64,000 bases of DNA from Cycas panzhihuaensis (lineage: Eukaryota; Cycadophyta), in the NCBI GenBank assembly GCA_023213395.1, contig CM041465.1:166229741-166293740 (forward strand), written 5' to 3'. The notes beneath the pieces were generated by a model that saw only the letters and a program-made list of their open reading frames with translations, was not told where the DNA came from and made no database searches. Made by a program: the position numbers and the translations under genes. Of this stretch, positions 46,537 to 57,868 are shown piece after piece (positions within the stretch are counted from its first letter, which is position 1; each line of letters starts with the position of its first letter).

Positions 46537-49467
46537 TGATGAGAAGTGATCACCTTAAATTTTATTTTTCAAAAAATTGTATATATGCCCATAACATAAC
46601 TAAGATCATACCCAAGGTAATGTTTACGAGTTGGAATAGATGCAATCAAAAGATAAAAGTTGCTTTAACAAGTAGCTTCATAATGTAACATCACCTAAAC
46701 CTAATGCCTATTGAATTAGTATCTTTGTTAATATCAAAATTTCATCATTTATAACTTATAAAAAGAACATTAACAATGAAATTATCTTTCTCACACCTTT
46801 GAATTGAGATGTTTTTAAGGATTTGAGTTTGTTTATCCTCCTTGATGATCATTTATTTATTGTTAGGTTTACTTCTTTGATCACCATGCTATGATTGTGA
46901 CAAATTAGTTAGTTTAGTCATAAGCAATGTTTAACCACACGTCAACCTATGTATGGTTTAAAATACCACTCATGCATAGAGGAAGATTATGGGAATTAAA
47001 GAATGTTGTAATTATACTTTATGCTTTGGAAATACTTTGTATATCATATCTTAAAATCCACTACCATAAAGGGAAATAACTCACTAAGAAAAATGGCAAC
47101 ATATTTGTGGCCTTACATATAGGATGTAGGTTGATAGTGACTACTGAAGATTTAAATAGTTAATAGGGCCTATCTCTAATCTTATGATAAAATAAACATC
47201 TAAAACTAAAATGCTTTATAGTCTCTATATCTAATAAGTATAAACTATAATATACTAAGGATTTTCTTATGTGTGTGTAACCATTTTCCTATTATGGTTG
47301 TCAAACCTTCAAAATCATCTCACTTTGATTTTTTACACTAGTATAATGGTATAAAAAAATTTCTTTTCTTTTCCTTTTTGTTTTGATAGAATATTAAATA
47401 TAATAGGCTAAGCAGCTTTAGGGTGCCTAGTTTAAGAAATGTTAAAAGAAAAATTAAGCAAATTCTTTAATACATATAGGTACAACAAATGGCAAAGTCA
47501 TTGATCATGGCCATTATGGAGACCATAAACATCATTTCATATAGGATATATTTCAAAATGCATTTGTCTCAACTTTCAACTTTTAGGAGACTATGTTCAT
47601 AGTGAGAAGACCATATGTATATCTTACTATGACAAATATTTTTAAGTTGCTAACACAATTAGTATTACAAGTTATCTCATTTAAGCATCCATGTCCCATA
47701 GACTACTTGGTAGAGATTTATACCATGGATTAGAAATTCATTTTTCTACATGTTATAAAACCATGATTTACACTCTTGGATTAGATATCTTACAATGAAA
47801 GCATCATGATATTTGGAATCAAAGGAATAAATCTATGTCTGAAATCTATATAATCCTCACCAATAAAATGAAAAAAAAACTCAAATAAGTTATGCATATA
47901 ATATTGTAGAAAGTGGCATAAGGAGAACATGACCATCTATAAATGATTCACAAAATAGGTATATGTATTATGTGCACACGCTAGGTTGTGCAATTTTTTC
48001 CTCTACCATAAATTGTTATTTATTAATTGTTGAAAACTTTTGACTATTAGATTGAATACAATGCCATGTTGGTCAAAGAGGATTGTAATAATAATAGGGA
48101 TATGTACTACTAGGATTCTTCTACACACCCACCACCCCACCTCTGCACCCCCCCAACAAAAAAAAGAAACAAAACAAAAATAATCAATAACACCCACATT
48201 CAAATGATCTATTGCTCACCATAGGAACTAAGCAGCAACAACTAATTACATGATTTAGGAAATCTATTGTTAGTTATACTATGGCAACATCTATATCAAC
48301 ATAGTTGCAATTCAATGAAAATCTTGAAATAATAAAAAATGTCACATGTAATTTAGGAATTTTACCCCTAGCCACAACATAGGAACAACCCTATAAACAT
48401 TGTCTTAATTCACCTGCAAGTCCTAAGACAATGAAGAATGACACATGCACTAACACACCTCTAAATTCTACTTTAAGCCACACCTAGGCAATACTTCTAC
48501 CTATAATATTTTGGATGCATGTTATTAAGATGATGAACAACATATTTCATGTTGCAATAACACTTTGGTCATGTTGATTACACACAAAAACTGCTTCGTC
48601 TCATTGCCATGGACAAACATACCTCTTTAATGAATCTAGATCACACTCATCCTGGTAGCTTTGTAATCGATGACTCCCTTCTCTAAATTCTTTAAATCAA
48701 TGATATTAAATCCCCAGATCAATAGTAAATGACATATAGAATAGAACCCTAGGTAGTTTATCCCTATACAGTTTGTGTTTTGTCCATTCTTTATATAGTA
48801 ATTCACATAAAAATAAAAATATAAATATAATTCTTTCTATTTAAAATATGTATAAGGAAATTTGTTAAACACAATAATAATGATGATGATGATGATGATG
48901 GTGATGATTCATTAAAAAAGACTTGGTCTTAAGAGTGATGTACGCAACAAGATCCTTGGAGGAGAACTTCTAAGAAGGACTAAAGATTTGAGTATCACCC
49001 TGTTCGTGTCCCCCCCTTCGTAAGTGCCCATGTGGGCTAGGCTACCATGGTCATATAAACCATGATATGGTTTATCTTTCTATGATTTATCATATGACAA
49101 TGATTTGTGAATTTTGTTTTAAGCCACACCTACTCTAGATAAACCAAAGTGAAGTTTATTTAAGGTATCAAAAAAGAAAAAGTAGAGCCCCCTTCCCATC
49201 ATTACCTTTTTATTTATCTTATGAATATGTTTCTATAAAGGGGGATGGGTGAGGAAGACGAAGATGGTTAGTATTGTCAAAGTAATCTTCTCCCTTAACC
49301 CTAGTCAACAATGTAATCAAGTAAACCAAAACCTATTTAAAGGGGTAATTTATTCATGTAAAACAAAAAAGAGGAGAAACATTATCCCAAATAATGTAAG
49401 GAATAGTTATATAAATATCACCATCATAGGTGCATGCAAAAAGATGTAAAACTTGGTAAGTATTTAA
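46537..49467. other. AT-rich non-coding DNA, probably LTR of the split gypsy element in part
   Basis: No gene. The left part should be its 5' LTR, but no partner copy was found to set the length. It holds one stray AATAAGTATAAACTATA motif (47232-47250), like those of the large gypsy element, and a TGA trinucleotide run (48880-48908). Confidence 0.5.
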
Positions 49468-49546
49468 AATAAGTAGGGAAACCTCATCCCATGTGACCTA
49501 GCACACTACATATCTATAAGTGATATCAACAAAAATTATTATACCC

Positions 49547-49591
<45 letters not shown>

Positions 49592-50482
49592 GACACACAT
49601 ACACATATACATACATATATACAAATATAGATAAATAGAAACATACATCATACATATCCACCCCTTGGTTGGTATAGGCTAATCCATTATATTATATTAT
49701 ATTATCCTTCTTGTACATCTATCTATCTACATATAAAGCCAATAAAGAAGATGAATTCTTACTTAGATATTTCTTGATATATCTACATCTTATTCCTTAT
49801 ATATGATTATGTAATATTCTATTTCCATGAGTTTGAAGTAGAGGAAACCACCCTCCCACTAAAACATAATGTTACATCCCTAATTTCCCTCTTATTTTAA
49901 CTAGTCATAGCCTATCTTTTGGTTGACTTCATTCTTGGTTCATTTCTAGTGAATTGTCCTAGTTTTGGTTGATTTCCCTTAGAAGATTAAATGCCACTAT
50001 ATATAGGGGTTGAAGTCCCCATTCCAGACATCATCAAGATTTGTTCTTCTTAGAATAAACTTTAGTTTAGGGTTGCAGTTAGCTCACCCATTAGGCTACA
50101 ATTTTTGGAGGTAACCTTGCCTTGAAGAGGGTTAGCCATCTCACACACTATATTGGGTAAATTAGATAGATCGAGAACTATATTGGCTAGCCCTACGGAC
50201 CGCATTCTCCATCAACTTGATTGGTGTATTCACTATTTTTTCCTTCAATATTATACTTTTTATTCTCATTAGTAATTTTTAGTGAACCCTTTATAGAAAT
50301 TCTAAAGAAATAGTAGTAATAGAGGAAGTTAATCATTAGAAGTTCGTTACAAAAAATGGAGACATACTTTTAGGTATACAGACTATCAAAAAAATAAAAA
50401 TTAGAAGCTACCTCTCTACATATATATGGAATAGCTTTGAAATGGTACTATTGGTGGCCAAAGATAAACTTAAAAATTCAAG
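49468..50482 (+). repeat. direct repeat copy 1: flank, gypsy LTR, start of interior
   Basis: About 400 bp of flank with a TG-dinucleotide run (49552-49579), then a 464-bp LTR (49869-50332, TGTTACATCCC start), then about 150 bp of element interior. It matches copy 2 (51509-52647) throughout, and in both the LTR begins after ACTAAAACATAA. Confidence 0.9.
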
Positions 50483-51508
50483 CTGCACTAACTATAACTT
50501 TATATTCTACTTTGGTGGAGGACAAGGTAACATTGGGTGGCTTCTTGTAACTCCATGAAACAACTACTGAACCAAGGGTAAAATAGTAACCCGAGGTTGA
50601 TCTCCTACTATCCTGGAATCCCGCCTAATTAGAACTTGAAAACCCTTCTAGAGTGAAGTTCTCATTATGTGCATACTTAAGGCCATGCTACAATGTACCT
50701 TTGATGTATTTGAGTATGTGTTTAATTGTATTCTAATGCTTCTAATTAGGTTGAGACATATGTCTAGAGCAAATCCTAACTGTAAATGAGATATCAAGGT
50801 GAGATAAATGAGACTCCCAATCAACTACCGATAAAGAGTGGGATTTGTAGGTTCAACTTCCTCATTAAGAGTAAGCTTTGTGTCATTCTCCATGGGTGCA
50901 AGCGTTGGCTTATAGTCGTGCATCCTGAATCACTGCAAAATGTCCTAAGAATATTTTGGTTGGGAGATGAAGATATAGCCCGGCTATTGGCATAACTCAA
51001 GGCCTAAGAAATAATGGGGAAGTCCAAGATCTATCATCTCAAAACTCCTCTTCAAGTCATCTTGGAGAATCTATATCATCTTAGTGTCATTACCAATGAT
51101 CACTAAGTCATGTACATATAAGACAATAAAAATGGCATGGTCTTTCCCAACTATGATGTACAAGTTAGGATATGAAGTAGATCGATGAAACCCATGTCTC
51201 AGAAAGTAATCATCAATCTGTGAGTACTGTGCTCTTGGAGCTTATTTCAGGCCATACAATGCCCTTTTTTAGGTGACAAACTAAATGCTCCTTATCTTGT
51301 ACCTTGTAACCAGGAGGTTGCTCCAAGTATACCTCCTCTTGAAGATCGCCATTGAGAAAGGTGCTCTTCACATCCATATGAAAAATTGACCATTTGCATT
51401 AAGCTACTAAGGCCAAGATGAGTCTGATGGTGTTCATGTTAGCCACTCGTGCAAAAGTCTCCTCATAATCTGTGCCTTCTTTTTGTTTAAACCCTTTTGG
51501 AACAAGGG
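50483..51508 (-). pseudogene. copia RT-RNase H fragment
   Basis: Minus-strand reading gives LVPKGFKQKEGTDYEETFA, then MNTIRLILALVA, SIFHMDVKSTFLNGDLQEEV, LEQPPGYKVQDKEHLVCHLK, later PTLAPMENDTKLT, LIGSLIYLT and ALDICLNL. So it spans from the RT lead-in to the RNase H approach, with many stops and frame changes. It is cut off at both ends by the 1-kb direct repeats and has no LTR of its own. Confidence 0.85.
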
Positions 51509-52647
51509 AATAAGTGGGGAAACCTCATCCCATGTGACCTAGCACACTACATATCGATAAGTGATATCAACAAAAATTATTATACCCATATATATATATA
51601 GATATATATATATATATATCTATAGATGTATGTATGTATGTATGTAGATACACACACACACATATACATACATACATATAAATATAGATAGATAGAAACA
51701 TACATCATACCTATCCACCCCTTGGTTGGTATAGGCTAATCCATTATATTATATTATATTATCCTTCATGTACATCTATCTATCTATATATATAAAGCTA
51801 ATAAAGAAGAAGAATTCTTACTTAGATATTTCTTGATATATCTACATCTTATTCCTTATATATGATTATGTAATATTCTATTTCCATGAGTTTGAAGTAG
51901 AGGAAACCACCCTCCCACTAAAACATAATGTTACATCCCTAATTTCCCTCTTATTTTGACTAGTCATAGCCTATCTTTTGGTTGACTTCATTCTTGGTTC
52001 ATTTCCAGTGAATTGTCCTAGTTTTGGTTGACTAATGTTATATCCCTAATTTCCCTCTTATTTTGACTAGTCATAACCTATCTTTTGGTTGACTTCATTC
52101 TTGGTTCATTTCTAGTGAATTGTCCTAGTTTTGGTTGACTTCCCTTAGAAGATTAAATGCCACTATATATAGGGATTGGAGTCCCATTCCAGACATCATC
52201 AAGATTTGTTCTTCTTAGCATAAACTTGAATTTAGGGTTGCAGTTAGATCACCTATTAGGCTACAACTTTTGGAGGTAACCTTGCCTCGAAGGAGGCTAG
52301 CCATCTCACACACAATATTAGGTGAATGGGATAGATCAAGAACTATATTGACTAGCCCTATGGACCACATTCTCCATCAACTTGATTGGTGTATTCACTA
52401 TTTTTTCCTTAAATATTATACTTTTTATTATCATTAGTAATTTTTAGTGAACTCTTCATAGAAATTCTAAAGAAGTAGTAGTAATAGAGGAAGTTCATCA
52501 TTAGAAGTTTGTTACCAAAAATGGAGACATACTTTTGGGTATATAGACTAACAAAAAAATAAAAATTAGAAGCTACCTCTCTACATATATATGTAAGAGC
52601 TTTGAAATGGTACTATTGGTAGCCAAAGATAAACTCAAAAATTTAAG
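51509..52647 (+). repeat. direct repeat copy 2, contiguous with the chromovirus
   Basis: Same order as copy 1, but its simple-sequence part is TA-rich (about 51588-51625) and the first 107 bp of the LTR are tandemly doubled (51929-52035 and 52036-52142). From here the sequence runs on into the gag of the chromovirus. Confidence 0.9.
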
Positions 52648-52659
52648 AAACATTGAAAA

Positions 52660-53281
52660 TTCTAGAAGTAGGGTTAATTGGCCAATATGAAGATTCATGG
52701 AATATAGATTACTTCACCCAATTAACTAGATTACAATAACAAGGATTAGTACAGGAGTATATTAAGCAATTTCAAAGTCTCCAATGTTTAGTCTCAGAGA
52801 GAATACCATCAGAATGTATCATGGAGACATACATTAACTTAAATTTTAAATCAAAGAAATGGATCCCTCAAACATCTAAGAAGTAATCATAATAGTAAAG
52901 AATGTCAAAGTAAAACTAAGGGAAAGTCATCCCACTTATATCTGGAGATATGAACCATAGACGTATTAAAATTAGAGTCAAAATTTAAATTTGATGAAAT
53001 CAAGAACGAAGGGAGATCCTCCATTAATAATAAGGAGTATGGGAGAGAAAGCGGGGGTATAACAAAGGAAGAACATTTAAGGAAGGGAGTGTGCTTTAAA
53101 TGTGGTGAAAAATAGAATAAAAAATACCAATGCCAACCAAAAAAGGTGTTTATGATGAATAACAAACACATAGAAGTATTAGATATAGCAGAAGAAGAGC
53201 AACAGGTTTAAGAAGTCAAAGAAGAGGAACTATTACAAATGGACATAAAGAATGTGTAGATATCTTTGTAGGCTATTATAG
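52660..53281 (+). pseudogene. chromovirus Gag relic
   Basis: In broken frames: LIGQYEDSWNIDYFTQLTRL, EYIKQFQSLQCLV and IPSECIMETYINLNF, the typical order of gypsy Gag, then a CFKCGEK...YQC zinc knuckle near 53095-53145, lacking a clear His. The NC-to-protease link (ISL-x-AIIG) runs up to the solo LTR. Confidence 0.75.
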
Positions 53282-53286
53282 GGCAA

Positions 53287-53647
53287 TGTTGGGATAATGC
53301 CCAATTTGTACATGTATGTGAGTAACTTGGGCCCCCCAATGCTACTTAGAGCCTCCCAAGGTCACCTCGGGCTACCTAGTGTTGCCGAACAACTGCCTGT
53401 AGCCAATAAGGAGCTACCATAGCCACCTTAGGTAAGATATTTAATTAGTTACTTAATATTTTAATAATTTTTTAAAATTTAATATTAGTCAGGTTGAGGT
53501 ACTTGCTACCTCCCTAAATTTAGCTATTTATAAGTGGGGAATACCTCCTTGGTGTTTTTTAACACCGTCATTTACATTTGGAGATTAATTTTTCACTTTG
53601 AAGATGATGTCTTTGTACTTGTAATCCTTCCATTCTTTAAATCCATA
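53287..53647. mobile_element. solo LTR inserted in chromovirus protease
   Basis: 361 bp beginning TGTTGGGATAATGCCC, with a TATTTATAAGTGGGG promoter-like segment. It is flanked by GGCAA on both sides (53282-53286 and 53648-53652). Dropping the insert and one GGCAA restores a continuous gypsy reading (AIIGQ then HITP...). The right end reads CATA rather than a canonical CA, perhaps by mutation. Confidence 0.85.
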
Positions 53648-53652
53648 GGCAA

Positions 53653-54120
53653 CACATCACCCCATAGACCCTAAGATTTTAAGGGATGTTAAAAGGAGCA
53701 CTAGTATCAGTTTTGGTTAATAGCATAACACACACAATTTTATTAATAAAGTAACAACAAAAAAACTAGGTATTCTAATTTAACCACTAAATTCATTCTA
53801 AGTCTCGATTGTAAATAGGAAGACTACACTATGCGACAACTATTACAAATTGACAAATCTATGAATAAGTGATTACAAAGTAACATCATGCATGTTTGCC
53901 ATGCCGATTGGGGGAGTCAATGTAGTTTTGGGCATCCAATGGTTACAGACACTGGGGAATATTGTCACTAACTACATGCTATAGTTCGTGAGCTTTTATC
54001 AAAAAGGTAATAAATATTGTCTACAAGCACCTTCCATTCCCCCTATCTAATTAGTATCATCATATCAGATGGAAAAACTTTTGAGAAAAATTCCATCCAT
54101 ATATATAATAACATATTACA
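53653..54120 (+). pseudogene. chromovirus protease relic
   Basis: After the solo LTR the frame reads GMLKGALVSVLVNSITHTILLI, in which the usual LIDSGSTHNFI active site appears as LVNSITHTILL, so the catalytic Asp is Asn. Further on, MPIGGVNVVLGIQWLQTLGN at about 53908 is the standard end of this protease type. Confidence 0.8.
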
Positions 54121-54179
54121 GAATAATAGCTAAGGATGTGCCCTCAGAAGTCCATAAGATCATAGAAGAATACAACGAA

Positions 54180-55500
54180 GTATTTGAAGAACCTTAAGGG
54201 CTCCCACTAAAAGGGAACATAAGCATGTCATTGAATTAATACCATGAGCAACTTCAATGAACATTTGACTATACATGCATCATTACTACTAAAGGAGAGA
54301 GATTGAGAATATTACTTGGGAACTTTTGCTAAAATGAATCATAACAAAAAGTATAAGTCCATATGCATCACCAATAGTAGTAAACCCAAAAAAGGATGGG
54401 TCATATAAGATGTGCATTGATTACAAAGGATTGAATAAGCTAAGAATGAAGAATTGATATCCTATTCCAAGGATAAATGATTTATTAAATGAAATTCATA
54501 GAGCCAAAGACTTTCTGAAACTTGACCTTTGTTCAAGTTATTATCAAATAAGAGTAAGGGAAGAAGATGTACATAAGACCACATTCTATATGCATGAAGG
54601 ATTATTTGAATTTAAAGTCATGCCATTTGGACTAACAAATGCCCTAACAACATTTCAAGATATGATGAATTCAATGCTCAAGCCACTATTATGGAAATTT
54701 GTGCTAGTCGTTTTTGACAACATATTGATATATAATAACATATGGGAGGAACATTTGGACCACATAAGAACCATCCTCTTAATATTAGAAAAAGCCTAGT
54801 TATACATAAATAAAAAGAAATATCCATTTGTAAAGGATAAGTTATAGTATCTCAAGCATGTCATCACATGAGAAGGCATCAAGATCGACCCAAAGAAGAT
54901 ACAAGCTATCATAAATTGGTCCATGTTAAAAAATATAACAGGAGTAAGAAGCTTCTTAGGGACAACTAGTTTTCTTTGAAAATTCATTAAGGGATATGCT
55001 AACAGACTTAACAAAAAGAGATGCATTTGGATGGAATTTAGGGGCTGAAGAAGCATTCTAAAGACTCAAAGAAGTAATGGTTATGACACTAGTATTAGCT
55101 TTCCCTGATTTTTCCTAGCCTTTCATTTTAGAATGTGATGCATCTAGACTCAGAAATCATAGCAATATTACTACAAAAGGAGCATCTAATAGCTTCCAAA
55201 AGTAGGAAGCTAAAAAATATAAAAATTTTGAAATTGATATATAATAAGAAGATGTTAATAATAATGCATGCTATTTAGCAATGGTGATAATACTTATTGG
55301 GAAGTAACTTTATAGTTAGAATAGACTATGATAGTTTAACATGCTTTCTTAATCAGGAAATACTAGTTGACGAACAACAAAAATGGGTCAGTAAAGTGCA
55401 AACATTTGATTTTTGCATCAAATATAAGAAAGGAAAAGAAACCATAATAGTCGATGCATTATCAAGGCAAACAAAGGAAGAAGTTTCTATCAAGGCAATA
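54180..55500 (+). pseudogene. chromovirus RT-RNase H relic
   Basis: RT begins about 54360: SPYASPIVVNPKKDGSYKMC, YPIPRINDLLNEIHRAKDF, LDLCSSYYQIRVREEDVHKT, then 54590-54799 with FEFKVMPFGLTNALTTFQDM and FDNILIY, where the catalytic DD is D-N. RNase H follows, with YLLGSNFIVRIDYDSL-type residues before 55297-55566 (FLNQEILVDEQQKWVSKVQ, KYKKGKETIIVDALSR, the usual RNase H ending). Confidence 0.88.
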
Positions 55501-55639
55501 ATAGTAGTAACTCCTAGATGGATTCCTAAATTAATAAAGGAGTATAAGAGTGATAGGGTTTCATAAAAAATACTAGAAGCAATACAAGAATAGAAGACAT
55601 CAAAATTCCAAGTACAAAGAGGATTAATCTTAAGAAAGG

Positions 55640-56560
55640 GGAAAATATTTATTCCAACCATAGCCAAAGTAAAAGGATATCTATTAGAGGAAGCCCATTT
55701 GACACCCGCATTAGGGCATTATAGAATTTATAAGACATATAGAAGGATATGAAACTCCTTCTATTGGAAGGGCATGAAGGCAAATGTAGTTCAAATGGTG
55801 TTAGAATGTAATACTTATCAACATAATAAAATAGAGTATGTAAAGAATTCGAGATTACTACAACCTCTGCATACCCCTTATCATAAATGAGAAAAAGTTC
55901 CAATGGATTTTATCATAGGCCTCCTACGTTCAAAAGGCAAATATGTTATTTTTGTAGTCGTGGATAGACTTACAAAGTATACACACTTTAAGGGGACTCA
56001 ATCGACAGTAAAGGCTAGTCAAATAGTTGAAATATATATAAAAGAGATACAATGATTACATGGTTTTCCTACAATCATAATTAGTAACTGGGATTCAAAA
56101 TTCACGAGTCATTTTTAGCAAGAATTGTTCAAAATAATGGGGATAAAGTTACACTTAAGCTCAGCCTATCACCTATAGACTAATAGATAAATAGAGGTAG
56201 TAAATAAATTCTTAGAAGGCTACCTTCAGAAATTTTCATCAAACAAATAGAATTAATGGCATATGTGGCTTCATCTGGTAGAATGGTGGTATAACATATC
56301 ATATCACATGGCAATAAAGATGTCGCATGTCTAGGCTCTATAAGGGTATGAACCCATGTCAATGCTTATATAGGCCAAAATATCACATGTACAATCAATA
56401 CAGCAACACCAAGAGTAGATGGAACAAACAATCAAAATACTAAAAAATAATCTAGAGGTGGTGAAGAATAGAATAAAACAATAAGCGGATTTAAGGAGAT
56501 TTAAAAGAAGTTTTGAGATTGGAGATTGGGATTTTTTGAGACTTTAGTCATATAAACAAG
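55640..56560 (+). pseudogene. chromovirus integrase relic
   Basis: Zinc-binding end: AHLTPALGHYRIYKTYRRI, NSFYWKGMK, VLECNTYQHNK. Core: VPMDFIIGLLRSKGKYVIFV, VVDRLTKYTHF, HGFPTIIISNWDSKFTSHF and KIMGIKLHLSSAYH. Stops replace expected Trp, Gln or Arg codons at several places (for example before QELFK and after TNR). Confidence 0.87.
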
Positions 56561-56599
56561 CATCTCTAAGACAACCAAACAAATAGAAGTTAACACCAA

Positions 56600-56940
56600 G
56601 ATTTTTTAGACCTCGCCAAATTGAGGAAAATATTAGAGAGGTAGTATATCGACTAAGTCTACCACTAGAGAGTAAGATTCACAATGTATTCCATGCATCT
56701 TGCTTAAAAACAAAGTTAGGGGAGAAGATAACTCCCCAAATAGTAATTCCAAAATTAGACAAAGAAGGGAAAATAATCATTGAACGTGAAGGAATCCTAG
56801 AAATAAGGAAAAGGAAATTACGATCAAGAGAAATCAAAGAATTCCTTATCAAATAAAAGTCATTGGACACAGAAGACGCAATATAGGAATTAGAATTATG
56901 GATACAACAACATCAAAACCTACCCATGCTTTGAGGGCAA
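56600..56940 (+). pseudogene. integrase C-terminus with chromodomain-like tail
   Basis: Reads YRLSLPLESKIHNVFHASCL, then IVIPKLDKEGKI, EGILEIRKRKLRSREIKEFL and IK-x-KSLDTEDAI-x-E, a pattern of plant chromovirus integrase ends where a chromodomain (IKW...ATWE) recognises chromatin. The Trp residues are lost to stops. This places the element in the chromovirus clade. Confidence 0.8.
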
Positions 56941-56964
56941 ATCATGTTTTAGAAGGAAGGGACT

Positions 56965-57429
56965 TATTATATCCCTAATTTCCCTCTTATTTTGACCAAT
57001 CATAGCCTATCTTCTGGTCGGCTTCATTCATGGTTCATTTCAAGTGAATTATCTTAGTTCTGACCAACTTCCCTTAGAAGATTAAATGCCACTATATATA
57101 TAAGGATTGGAGTCCGCATTCTAGACATCATTTGGATTTGTTCTTCTTAGCATAAACTTAGCTTTAGGGCTACAGTTAGGTCACCCATTGGGTTACAATT
57201 TCTGGAGGTAATCTCACCTCAAAGAGGGTTAGTCATCTCAAACACAGTATTGGGTGAATTAGACATATCGAAAACCATATTGGCTAGCCTTATAGACTAC
57301 ATTTCCTATCAACGTGATTGGTGCATTCACTATTTTTCCCTTCAATATTGTACTTTTGTTTATCATTAGTAATTTTCAACAAACTCTTCATAGAAATTTA
57401 AAAGAAATAGTAGTAATAGAGGAAGTTGA
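56965..57429 (+). repeat. 3' LTR of chromovirus
   Basis: 465 bp starting TATTATATCCC (TG changed to TA) and ending GGAAGTTGA. More diverged from the 5' LTR than the two copies at 49869 and 52036 are from each other. Confidence 0.88.
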
Positions 57430-57868
57430 TTACTTCACATGACCATTAAGATAAGGATCTTAAAAGTCCTCAATGGTTTTGATAATATAATAAAATATAT
57501 TTTATATAACTAGATGATATCTATGCAAAATAATCTTAGTAACTTTATGAAGAGAAAATATAACTGTAGAAGTAATGTAATAATAGAACTTTAAACCATG
57601 CAAAGAACAAATAGCATAAACAAGCCAAGTACTCAATAAAGAACAGCAGGAGATTCAAGTCTAAGCATAGACCTTTTATTAATCTAAGTAACAGTTAAAG
57701 AATTATAGAGATGAATAAACCCCAACTCTTCTCATTGACTCATCAAAGACTTATCCACTCATTTTTACATGTATCGTTGCATAAGAATATATAGACACAA
57801 CATTACAAGATATCGCCTTGCAGTTTTACAATACAATGGGTATAAACCATGGGCCAACAAAGACAGCC
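57430..57868. other. non-coding spacer
   Basis: AT-rich, no gene or known repeat recognised. Confidence 0.5.

Larger units (their letters stand above)
51929..57429 (+). mobile_element. Ty3/gypsy chromovirus, decayed
   Basis: 5' LTR 51929-52497 (about 464 bp plus a 107-bp duplication), 3' LTR 56965-57429, with gag, protease, RT, RNase H, integrase and a chromodomain-like tail between. Polypurine tract AGAAGGAAGGGACT at 56951-56964. Nonsense codons are everywhere and a solo LTR interrupts the protease region. A clean target duplication was not found. Confidence 0.88.

Noticed and set aside
48003-48203. 66-codon minus-strand frame
   Set aside because: Overlaps a run of C and A with no domain; chance opening in non-coding DNA.
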